DNA from: Trematomus loennbergii
Taxonomy: Eukaryota > Chordata > Actinopteri > Perciformes > Nototheniidae
Assembly: GCA_012861695.1 (NCBI GenBank)
Contig: JAAOOA010000127.1
Coordinates: 30,886,154 to 30,950,153 of the forward strand
Direction: 5' to 3'
DNA length: 64,000 bases
Part shown: positions 1-64,000 of the stretch, one piece after another
Numbering within the stretch: the first letter of the stretch is position 1
How the letters are laid out: each line of letters starts with the position of its first letter
Notes under the pieces: generated by a model
What the model was told of the DNA's origin: nothing
Seen by the model: only the letters and a program-made list of their open reading frames with translations
The model's database searches: none
Translations under genes and position numbers: made by a program

Positions 1-46
1 GCTTAGGATAAAAGCGTCAGCTAATATTCAAATGTAATGTAATCAT
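1..46 (+). repeat. 3' tail of a tRNA-derived SINE, cut by the window edge
   Basis: The first bases (GGATAAAAGCGTC, then a TGTAATGTAATC run) match the tail of the complete SINE copies at 1262-1449 and 23585-23777, which end in TTTGGATAAAAGCGTCTAAC and ACATGTCATGTAA. Only the tail lies in the window. It sits in an slc2a13 intron. Confidence 0.6.
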
Positions 47-306
47 TGTCATCACATATGCCTAAAGTGAAACCACATGTGGTCTGCATTGCATTTACAT
101 TGCTTTTCACATGTAATAGCATACAAATAGCCGTTATTAAAAGCAAAGGCAAGTACTCTCCTCTTTTAGCAAGTAGTAAGATCCTCTTGGTGCTTTGGTG
201 TTTTCAAAATAAAGCACATAGAATCGCCTGCAGCCGTGGTCTCTTCTGCTGGATTGTCCACATGGAACAGCAACATTTTCTCTTGTTTCCGTCTTCTTTC
301 ATCCAG

Positions 307-430
307 TTGTTACAACCAGACAGGACAGGAGTTACCTGACAGTTCGCTCTGGGCGTACAACTACTGTCCAACCCCTTACTCCTGGATCGTCCTGCTGGGC
401 CTCATCCTCTACTGGCTTTCTTTGCTCCAG
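307..430 (+). CDS. slc2a13: slc2a13 third-last coding exon (proton/myo-inositol cotransporter), with a frameshift
   Basis: The exon encodes the end of the large extracellular loop and the next membrane helix of the H+/myo-inositol cotransporter (HMIT, major facilitator superfamily, GLUT family). It reads CYNQTGQELPDSSLWAYNYC, then PTPYSWIVLLGLILY. The acceptor is a pyrimidine-rich tract ending TCCAG at 306 and the donor is CCAG|GTCTGA. The family continues LxFFAPG into GMGPMPW of the next exon, but here the frame breaks after ILY: TACTGGCTTTC needs one more base (most simply TACCTGG) to read on into the donor. Without it the reading meets a stop at once. This looks like a single-base loss, either a consensus error or a real lesion. 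Earlier exons lie to the left of the window. Confidence 0.85.
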
Positions 431-469
431 GTCTGAAGAGACTTCATCATTGTTTTTCGTCTCACATCT

Positions 470-795
470 TAGGGGTGTGCAATTAATCGTATTTTAATCT
501 CGATTACGATTTTGGCTTGCAACGATTACGTAAACAATGTAATCGAAATAAAACGATTATTATTTTTATTAAAAAAAAAAAAAAAATGTAATTTTTAATT
601 TTTTTTATTGGTTTTTCAGTTGAATTATACTTAAAGTTTCAGGGTAATCAACTGTTAAAAACATACTGTTCACATTTTTTTTTTCAATATATGGATGTTT
701 TCAAAGTAAATGGATAATCGTTTTTAATAATCGTGATATCAATTATTGACCAAAATAATCGTGATTATGATTTTTGCCATAATCGCAGAGCCCTA
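470..795 (+). mobile_element. hAT-type MITE, TAGGG family copy 1
   Basis: The element starts TAGGGGTGTGCAATTAATCG and ends CATAATCGCAGAGCCCTA, imperfect terminal inverted repeats. It is flanked by a perfect 8-bp direct repeat TCACATCT (462-469 and 796-803), the target duplication length of hAT transposases. The interior is AT-rich with many AATCG/CGATT motifs and no coding capacity. Two more copies lie at 20817 and 21989. It sits in the slc2a13 intron between the third-last and second-last exons. Confidence 0.9.
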
Positions 796-985
796 TCACA
801 TCTTATAGTCTTGTTTTGAGTGACAGATTTGATCTTACTACAACCTGCTGTAGTTCTTGTAGAAAAATCCTTTATGCAGCATGTTTACAACCCTAAACAT
901 GGCTTCTATATTGTAGAACACTGTGTTAGTCGTTTTTGATGTTCATATAAACATTTGTAAACATAATGCGTTGCCTCTGTGTCAG

Positions 986-1138
986 GTATGGGCCCCATGC
1001 CTTGGACCATAAACTCTGAGATCTACCCGATGTGGGCGCGCAGCACCGGGAACGCCTGCTCAGCCGGAGTCAACTGGATCTGCAACGCTCTGGTGTCTCT
1101 GACCTTCCTCCACATCGCTCAGATGCTCACCTACTACG
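986..1138 (+). CDS. slc2a13: slc2a13 second-last coding exon
   Basis: The exon encodes [20 protein letters not shown], then [19 protein letters not shown] and [13 protein letters not shown]. It holds the GPxPW and EIYPxxxR signatures of GLUT-type sugar transporters and the following membrane helix. The 153-nt exon starts in phase 1 after GTCAG and ends in phase 1 at TACTACG|GTAAGA. It is intact. Strong similarity to human SLC2A13 (remembered sequence) and the adjoining exons make the assignment firm. Confidence 0.95.
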
Positions 1139-2775
1139 GTAAGACCCGCTACATGCGAGGGGAGACTTTTTAAAATAAAATACTGCGTTTGTGATAAAAA
1201 TAGGACTCTTTTTGCTGTTGAAACGATTTGAACTGAATGTGTTGTGTCCAATAAAAGTCCAGGGAGGCGTGTGGCGCAGTGGAATAGTGCGTTGGTGTTG
1301 GGATCAAGGGAGCACAGGTTCAAACCCCTGCAGTCAGCATGTCGTTGTGTCCCTGAGACACTTCACCCCAAATGGCTCCTGTGGGGATTGCCCACAGTAT
1401 TGTATGGAAGTCGCTTTGGATAAAAGCGTCTAACATGACATGTCATGTAAAAGTTGAGCTATAGATTGGTCTGTGTTGCTCACAGCTGATTCCTTCTAGA
1501 TATTTAGGGAGGAAGGAAGCAAGACACAGAAAGTGGAGATGTTGGAGGCACCTTTAATAATATCCTTAACCTGCAAGGGACTGCAAAGGAAAAAGAGCCT
1601 CCATGGCTAAACTATGTGAACGATTGTGCATCGACCCTAATTTGTAGGTGTGCTTAGTTTCTTGTTGTCTGATGGACATTGTGGCAAAATCTGGTTTGTT
1701 TGACTAAAAGAGTTGGCGTCTATTAACAGCTGAAAACAGGAGGGCGGAGAGGATGAATTGTGAATGGATGAAGCATGAAGACACACTGAGTTTAATCTCT
1801 GTTATCTGGTATATCTCTTTTTTTACATGTTGTCATTAAAAGTATTTCCTGCTACTTCACAGGAAGTCTGCTTCTGCCAGATCCAAACATGTAGTTGTAT
1901 TCCTCCTTTTATATAACCGGTCACTTTACACGTCTTCTTGTTTGCAGCAACAGGGCAGTGGTGAGGGAGTGGAGGTTAACTAACAAGTGGGTTTTGATTA
2001 CACATCCGGTTTGCTTTTGATTGAGCATCGTGAGAATAAATCAAACTGTATACTTTTCAGAGTATAACAACAAAATGATTGATTGAATTCTACAGGATGG
2101 AAATGATTGTCCATTAACAGCTATTCATTTAGTCACTACTCATTTTGACCTGCCCAGAGAAAATGAACGTGTCATCATAAACGGGCTCAAACTGCAATCG
2201 GTAACTTTGGCTATTTCATTTTCATCTGACATGAGATTACGTTGGGACTTGATATGAACAGAAATGCATAACCCCAGTTTTCATTTTCATTTTTAAGTTT
2301 TACGGTCGCACATTGTCAGCAGTTTTTAAAATATGAAGTCCTTTCACTTTGAATGTCATAATAATCACCAGGGTTATTCTTGGGAGTTCAATACAATGTA
2401 TTACAAACAAACAGTATAACATATATGTGTAGGAGCCATATCTTAAAATGTATAATTTGATATATTTGAACATTGTAATCCTTTGTTATTAATATTATTA
2501 TATAATTCATTTAAACCAGCCGTCGTAAAATTGACGTCATAGACGACCGCAGCTGCTTCTTATTAGAAGTGAGAAGGAGAAAAGAATCACGGAGCAATAT
2601 CGTTTTTTGACCTTTGAAAATATGTGTTTGTACTGATATCTTTTGTTTAAGTAAACCCAACTTTCCTGAGACGTATTTTGGATTAGACGGAACTACATAA
2701 TTCATACACAAATAGATTTGATTTAAAAATGTCCATCTGAATCAGTGACAGTGGTCATGTGACTGTCTCCCTTAG
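1139..2775 (+). other. slc2a13: slc2a13 last intron
   Basis: GT-AG intron of 1.6 kb. It contains a complete SINE (1262-1449). I see no recognisable feature from 1450 to 2775, which is AT-rich, unique-looking sequence. Confidence 0.8.
1262..1449 (+). mobile_element. tRNA-derived SINE
   Basis: The head has RNA polymerase III promoter elements: an A-box-like GTGTGGCGCAGTGG and a B box CAGGTTCAAACCCC. A middle body follows (GTCGTTGTGTCCCTGAGACA), then the tail AAGTCGCTTTGGATAAAAGC and an ATG/ACATG-rich end. A second copy at 23585-23777 is colinear over its whole length. A possible target duplication TAAAAGT flanks it (about 1252 and 1448). It is not a functional tRNA, because there is no acceptor stem pairing. 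Confidence 0.85.
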
Positions 2776-3004
2776 GAGCGTTCTTCCTGTACTCGGGGCT
2801 GGTGGTGCTGGGGCTCCTCTTCGTGCAGGGCTGCCTCCCGGAGACGAAGGGCATGCAGCTGGAGGACGTGGATCACCTGTTCACCGGTCCACTCTGCTCC
2901 TGTGGAGCCTCCGCCCCCCCACCGACAGCAGCAACGTCCAGTACACCCGGGTAAACGGCAGCAACTTCCTCCACTCTGACACCGAGGCGTCAGATCTAGA
3001 GTAG
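2776..3004 (+). CDS. slc2a13: slc2a13 last coding exon, frameshifted in a C run
   Basis: The exon encodes the last membrane helix and cytoplasmic tail: [20 protein letters not shown], then [21 protein letters not shown] is the sugar-transporter signature after helix 12. The frame continues to [12 protein letters not shown] and then reaches a stop at 2952-2954. The conserved family tail ([19 protein letters not shown], ending EASDLE and stop at 3002-3004) lies in the +1 frame just downstream. The switch falls at a run of seven C at about 2914-2920, and one extra C would restore the frame. As written the protein ends about 17 residues early with an altered tail. Confidence 0.9.
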
Positions 3005-3567
3005 ACTGGGAGCCTGTCCTCTTTCTCTTTGGGTGAACTGGTGGAGAGGGGATCGTGTTACCTCTGATCAAATGAGCAAAACAAGTCTGAATCGGACACT
3101 TCCCCCTCGCTCATCATCTCTTCTCTTCGGTGTTTCTAGCCTGGGATCTGCGTTTCCTTTCTTCTTCTTGTTTCCCATCATTCCCTGTGTCATCATAAAG
3201 AGGAACTTTGGAGCAAGACCTTCCAGGTGTTTGGTGAGCGGGGTAGAGCTGAACTGGGCTAATGTGAATTTCACAGGAACGTTATGGTACCAAAAACATG
3301 TCAAAGTCAAACATTATGGTTTTTATGGAGTTTTTTTTAACAAACTGCTCATCTGAATTTCAAGGACTTAGGTATGTTAGAAACAAGTCTATTCTTTTTT
3401 TTAGAAGCCAATTGACCTGGTTTTTAATTCATGATCTGCTCATTCTCCTTCTTTAGCATCCAGACCTTTCTATTTCCAGATGTTGTTACCAACGCTTTGC
3501 TTGATTTCAGTCCAATCATTTATCTCTCGTCGCTACTCCTTGACTTCAAAATGCATATACCAGCAAG

Positions 3568-3678
3568 CAGTGGTGGAAAATAACTTATTGCATTTGCTCA
3601 ATACTGTACTTTTAGTCAAGTGAGATTTTGAATTTAGGTATTTTACTTGTAATGAGTACTTTGACAATAATGTAGTAC
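3568..3678 (+). repeat. Fragment of an old dispersed fish repeat (GTGGAAAATAACT...AGTACTTT)
   Basis: The text CAGTGGTGGAAAATAACT followed by ACTGTACTTTTAG, TATTTTACTTGTA and AGTACTTTG motifs is typical of a widely dispersed teleost repeat rich in AAGTAC/GTACTT words. A further scrap with similar wording lies near 12365-12480. No ends or target duplications can be resolved. Confidence 0.5.
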
Positions 3679-4070
3679 TTAAAGGTGGGGTAGGTAATTC
3701 ACTTCAGAAACACTTATTGTTATATTCCATGGAATGCTCTTAACATCCCGATAGCAATGAATATTAAATGCTTTGACAATAAATACATGGAAAAAATGTT
3801 CATCTGTGGAAGCCGTGGCGCTGTAAAAAGCACGACCAATCATCTGAGCCGGCCCGGTTAAAATAACTGGATGGCCTACCTGCCTGTCAGCCTTCCATCT
3901 GTGCACAAACTTATCTCGTGCCCTCATTGGTCATGTGCGCGTTCGTGTGTGTTGGAGGAGGGGCTCTGTAAGGAAGTCTGAAGGAACGGGCAGATTTGTT
4001 TTTGGCTGCGTACTTTCAAATTCTAGCGCACTCGAGCTGGTTTCTCCATTCTTACCTACCCTACCTTTAA
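3679..4070 (+). mobile_element. TTAA-target MITE, family C copy 1
   Basis: It is bounded by TTAA on both sides (3679-3682, 4067-4070). The inverted repeats are TTAAAGGTGGGGTAGGTAA and TTACCTACCCTACCTTTAA. TTAA duplication is the hallmark of piggyBac and Kolobok transposases. There is no coding capacity. A second copy in the opposite orientation lies at 48741-49064. This one sits in the inferred slc2a13 3'UTR. Confidence 0.85.
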
Positions 4071-5493
4071 ATAAAGTGTCCTCATATTCTTAATATTTCA
4101 TATAAATACTTCATCCATTTCTTCCAGCAAGAATGTTAGTTTTGTTTAGCTTCCGTGATGTTACTTTAAATTCATGAAGATATCAGACGTGGACATATGG
4201 ATCCTTTTTGCCTTAATTTAACATTTTCTTAGCCATACATTCTGAACTCTTCCAAACACATTCCTGTTGAAGTCACTAACCTGGGTTTATCATTCTAACC
4301 TGTGCTTTTGTTTATTAACTGAATTGTTGATCGTGATTTGCTGCTATTCTTTGCGCAGTGGGACATTATTGCACTTTAAAAAAAGGGTGTCTTTTTCATT
4401 TTTTTATTTCATCATAAATATGTTTTTTTAAATGTCAGATTGCTAGAACAAGTTGCTCAAATCTTAAATATTTCTAGAATCCAACGGAAACGAGTCCGGC
4501 ACAGTACGGAGCGGTGGGTCAGACCATGCTATAGCCTTTATTACTGTAAGTACTGAAACAAGGTGCGCACAAGCTTTAAATACTGTCTGTACCAAATGTA
4601 ATGTTCGATGTGTTTGTGTTCACAGCTCAGATAACGGTGACCAAGTAGCCCTGAACAACTTAATACAAAACACCTTTATTCACAACTTCCTGTTTGCACT
4701 CTTTAATGTCTTATTTGCATTTTTAATTGTTGAATCTATAGATTTCCTTTTTAAAAGTTCTCCGTTTTTTGTTAAAGCAAAGCAAGGCAGAAATTACAAT
4801 TCTTGTGTGTCTTTCAATGTTTTATTTAAGAACAATTTTAATTGTAACTATTGATAATAATCTACAAACATATGGGGATAGTTTTCTGATGATTGGATGC
4901 TTGGAAATAGCACCAAAATCTAAGTATTTTTCGATACTTCTCACATATTTTGCCGTTGTAATTGTGGAACATGTTATAAACGTTGTTAAAACTTGTAAAC
5001 AATATGACAGCAGTGATGTAATCCAGCCGCTATTATTGTTCATCTTGTTGAAAACCAGCCTGTGTGAGAATTAAAAAGGGAAATGTCACACTGCCCTTTT
5101 GAACACCTTAGTGTATCCTCAGGTAATGAGTGTCTTCAGATTGGAGTTTGTATTGGCCATCGATCAATGTAACATAATGGTGTGTTGGATGTGTTCACTT
5201 TGGTACTTTGTCATTTCCATTTTGTATTTAAAATGATCACAATGTTACATTGAATGTCCTGTTTATCAATGTGACCTTTGGAAATAAACAAGCACATTGA
5301 AGCAATTTGAAACCATGTGGCCGAAATGATATATTATGCAACACTTCACTATTTGATGCATTGTTTACATTAAGGTAGTCATTAAATATTCTATAAATGA
5401 TTGTGTGTACATTTGAGAGTCCACAAAGTCCAAACAAATGTCAAAGTTGCTGTCTTAGCTGTGTTGGAAAGCAATATTAGGCAGGGTTTAAAG

Positions 5494-6037
5494 CACATGT
5501 GTCAAACTCAAGGCCCGGGGGCCAAATCAGGCCCTTGGAGGATTTAATTTCGGCCCGCAGGATAATTTTAATTACTATTCGATCTGGCCCGCCGGTATAT
5601 TGCACGCACACCTTCACTCAATCCTGAGGGCTCCTCGCTCAGAGCCTGAGCCCAAACATTGATGAACTTGCACCCAAGATGAGATGCCAAGTATCTGGCT
5701 TGAACTAGCATCACAGAGCAGCACACTGAGTTTACATGGATGTTTGGTTTTTCTCTTTGAGGGGAATTGTTTTTTTGAAGCTGTTGTTGGCCTGTGGAAA
5801 ATGTAATCATAAGAAATGACTCTGGAAAAGCTGCAGATAGAGCCATAAGAAATGAATGCAGCTGATTATTTAATGTTGTTTTTATAGGCAATAATTTAAG
5901 CTTTGTTAGTTCCAGGTTTAATATGTGCAATAAGTTCATTTCAATAAGTTTTGCAATAAACATTGAACCAGTCCGGCCCTCGACTAGTACCCATTTTTTT
6001 ATTTTGGCCCACTGTGTATTTGAGTTTGACACCCCTG
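5494..6037 (+). mobile_element. Non-autonomous hAT element (GTGTCAAACTCAAG family)
   Basis: It starts CACATGTGTCAAACTCAAGG and ends GAGTTTGACACCCCTG, an inverted repeat typical of hAT (Charlie/Zaphod-like) elements. A perfect 8-bp target duplication GTTTAAAG flanks it (5486-5493 and 6038-6045). Sub-terminal GGCCCG/CGGCCC blocks are also typical. A 154-codon opening on the minus strand inside it matches no known protein and is treated as chance. Confidence 0.9.
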
Positions 6038-6045
6038 GTTTAAAG

Positions 6046-7160
6046 GGTCAGTACCCCATAGATTACAAAAGGAACACTATGGCTGAAATAAAACGGTAAA
6101 TATGTAAAATGCCTGGATGAGCTTTGCTGTTGAATTTACTTTTAATGTCAACTTTTTCAATTTATAACCTCTTTTTATTTTCTCTGACCTGATCTCCAAT
6201 GCCCTCACAGTGTCATGGACGGTTTATATCCACAGGGTGGCGTTAAAGGTTCAAGAGTAACAAGTGCAGCAGCAACATTTATACAGACCATTATTTAATT
6301 TCACTTGTCTTGTATTTAACAAGCATATATTGCAGAACACATTATACTGTGTCATATTCATACATGAAGTCATTATGTTCTAATATTAGTATGTTTTAAC
6401 AAAGATCTCCATATTGTGTACAGTGATTTTGAAGGGCCATTTTATTCTGTAATATAAATAAGATTATGTTGACTCCTTTGCCCTGAACTACAGTAAAGCT
6501 CAACAGTATACTTTTACTCAGACAGCAAAACTATTTTTTTCAGTGTTGAACAATACCCATGAAAGAAATCACTTAAATAGTTGCAGGAAAATTAAAATAG
6601 TACACATTATAAAATAAGTTGTGATCTGACTTTAAGTGTATTCCTGACTTTTGATAAAAATGCATTAAAAAAAGCATTTTAGACACAGTTTTTTAATGTA
6701 TTTTTATCTTTTTTCCTGATAGTGTAATGAAATTAATTATCCATTGAGGTTAGTTGCATGATAATTAAACATAAAGCAACCTAAAACACTCAATCATTTA
6801 TTTAAATATTCACAAAAAAGAGTGCATTTCTCACTTTTTTCATTGTTTTTTATTGAAAATGTTCACATGGATCATAAACACAAAAGAAGAACATGCAAGG
6901 ACACGTCAGGGCATCATCCTACGGGTAAGGCACTTCAACGAGTCCCATGACATGTTTCAAAGGAAATATATCTGCAAATAAACATATAATACAATTAAAA
7001 TAAGCATACACATATCACATGCAATCGCACAATTATACAAAGGTTGCTATGGCGTCCTCCGAAAAAATATAAGAAGCCTCTCCAAATCCTATCAAAGGTA
7101 GAACATTTATTGACCCTTAAGCATAAATTTGCATTTCTGACTTTCTACAGAACATGGGCA
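6046..7160. other. Intergenic AT-rich DNA between slc2a13 and kif21a
   Basis: This is AT-rich sequence with poly-T and poly-A runs. I recognise no exon, RNA gene or complete mobile element. Confidence 0.6.
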
Positions 7161-7642
7161 TAACACCCTTGTTGTCATGACGTCACCTCGCTGCCGTTCT
7201 CCCCGGAGAGGGCGTGGCTTGCCGACGCATTGCGGCTCCCTCCCCGCGCGGTGCGTAAACCGGAGCAGAGAGTGTGTGTGTGTGTGTATGTGTGTGTGTG
7301 TACTTTCTATACGTGTGTATGACAGAGGCTCACCTAGCAGCAACAGCAGCAGCAGCACAGTCTGCATGTGTTTCTGCTGGAGCGAAGCTGAAGCATCCGG
7401 GCAGAACTGCGCAGAGATGCAGCGCACATAGACGTGACATGAGGACACACCACAGCTATATCATGGTTATAATTATAAACACCAGCTGAGATAATTTCTG
7501 GGTTTGTTTTTGAGATGGCGGCGCTGAAGTCGAGGTGAGCAGCTCCGTTGCTCGGTCCTCTCGCGGTGCGGGTGTGCGCACTTTTTTCCTCGCCAATCAA
7601 TTTTTTTGTTTTTTTTCCCCATCGATTACTGTGCAAGGAATC
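7160..7642 (+). promoter_or_regulatory. kif21a: kif21a promoter and 5'UTR region, GC- and CpG-rich
   Basis: GC and CpG content rise sharply here against AT-rich flanks (GCCGTTCTCCCCGGAGAGGG, CTCCCCGCGCGGTGCG). A perfect palindromic cAMP-response element TGACGTCA lies at 7178-7185 and a GC-box-like GGGCGTGGC near 7209. A short GT tract (7270-7302) and a CAG-rich stretch (7337-7360) lie in the probable 5'UTR. An upstream reading frame of seven codons lies at 7515-7538. The transcription start is not visible from sequence alone. TGACGTCA is known to bind CREB/ATF factors; its use here is inference. Confidence 0.6.
7515..7538 (+). promoter_or_regulatory. Upstream ORF (7 codons plus stop) in the kif21a leader
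   Basis: It reads MAALKSR and stop, with a strong start context (GAGATGG). It ends 104 bases before the main start codon, so re-initiation is possible. The sequence GTCGAG|GTGAGC at its end also looks like a splice donor in the same phase as the real exon 1 donor. If used, it would give a start MAALKSR joined to IRPQLAR. Either role is inference. Confidence 0.4.
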
Positions 7643-63491
<55,849 letters not shown>

Positions 63492-64000
63492 GTGAGTTCA
63501 TTTATTTATGTGTTTTACAATATTTTTATATAATACTTAGCACCATTATTTTATGTTGATATGCATATATACTGTATATGCAATTATGTCTTGTTTTGTG
63601 TTTATGTTAATCTCATGTTATGTGGGATTTTTATATATATAGTTGTTTTCATGTAAATGTTATTTTATTGTGTACATCTTTAATCGTAATGTTTTACCTT
63701 TTTTGATGTTATGTTACATAATTTTTTTAAATATATTTATGTTTAATTTTCTTTTCCCTAATTTTAACGTAACATTATTTAAACAAATTTATTTTAAGTG
63801 ATTAGTTGTTCATTTCTATGTTTATTATATATCAATCAGTGGGTATATATCTTCTACGGTACCATTCATTGTAAATGTACTATTTTTTTATATACTATTA
63901 TATTTCATATCAAACTTGTGTAATGCCCTGCTTTAATCCCAATATGGGATGATTGAATCGGATATTATATAAAACAATTTGCTTTGTGTGTTTTACAAAA
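63492..64000 (+). other. kif21a: kif21a intron 25, cut by the window edge
   Basis: Very AT-rich. A tail-like scrap (TAATCCCAATATGGGATGAT at 63933-63952) resembles the retroelement end at 54032. No exon is seen. Confidence 0.5.

Larger units (their letters stand above)
3005..5300 (+). other. slc2a13: slc2a13 3'UTR (inferred extent)
   Basis: No coding features follow the stop. The best polyadenylation signal is AATAAA at 5283-5288, in GGAAATAAACAAGC. An earlier AATAAA at about 4070 lies at the end of a MITE. The inferred UTR holds an old repeat at 3568-3678 and a TTAA MITE at 3679-4070. The extent is inference; transcript data would be needed to place the cleavage site. Confidence 0.45.

Noticed and set aside
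1262..1449. tRNA gene candidate (A and B boxes present)
   Set aside because: A SINE head: no acceptor-stem pairing, and the sequence continues into a SINE body and tail. Same for 23585, 35569 and 61600.
414..2920. slc2a13 as a pseudogene
   Set aside because: Introns, splice sites and all signatures are intact. Only two single-base losses break it, which fits consensus error better.
2772..3071. 99-codon minus-strand gene opposite the slc2a13 last exon
   Set aside because: A shadow of a GC-rich coding exon in the antisense frame.
5568..6032. 154-codon minus-strand gene
   Set aside because: It lies wholly within a non-autonomous hAT element and matches no protein family.

Overview
The window is vertebrate nuclear DNA, almost certainly a teleost fish and probably a percomorph (inference from repeat families and protein similarity). 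Coding DNA is split into small GT-AG exons in AT-rich introns packed with fish-type MITEs, tRNA-derived SINEs, LINE tails, minisatellites and very long (GT/CA)n tracts. There is no operon-like or bacterial content.

Layout: (1) 1-5300 holds the last three coding exons and 3'UTR of slc2a13, the proton/myo-inositol cotransporter, on the + strand. (2) 5300-7160 is intergenic and contains one hAT-type element. (3) 7160-7686 is the GC-rich promoter, 5'UTR and first coding exon of kif21a, a kinesin-4 family motor, also on the + strand. (4) 7687-35029 is a 27-kb first intron with most of the mobile DNA: hAT and TTAA-target MITEs, a tandem array with a period near 428 bp that contains a short interstitial telomeric repeat, an isolated CpG-dense island, a hAT element with a transposase remnant, and two minisatellites. 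(5) 35030-63491 carries 24 further kif21a coding exons, running from the motor domain through the neck, acidic stretch and coiled coils to the region just before the WD40 repeats. The WD40 part and the gene's 3' end lie beyond the right edge. About 1,107 codons of kif21a are present. The slc2a13-kif21a neighbourhood is also found in human 12q12 (from memory), which supports naming the kinesin kif21a rather than kif21b.

KIF21A is a plus-end-directed motor that limits microtubule growth in neurons. SLC2A13 takes up myo-inositol with protons. I see no functional link between them beyond conserved synteny. Residues equivalent to the human KIF21A positions mutated in CFEOM1 are unchanged here.

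I found no new biological system. The most useful observations are: a 352-bp TG tract that replaces the usual polypyrimidine tract of one kif21a splice acceptor; UG and CA tracts that could pair across exon 2; minisatellites that grew inside TTAA MITEs; a hAT pair that gives a clean empty site for a nested MITE; telomeric repeats at a break in the tandem array; an unexplained CpG island in intron 1; and three single-base losses in conserved exons, at least two in homopolymers, that look like consensus errors rather than gene decay.
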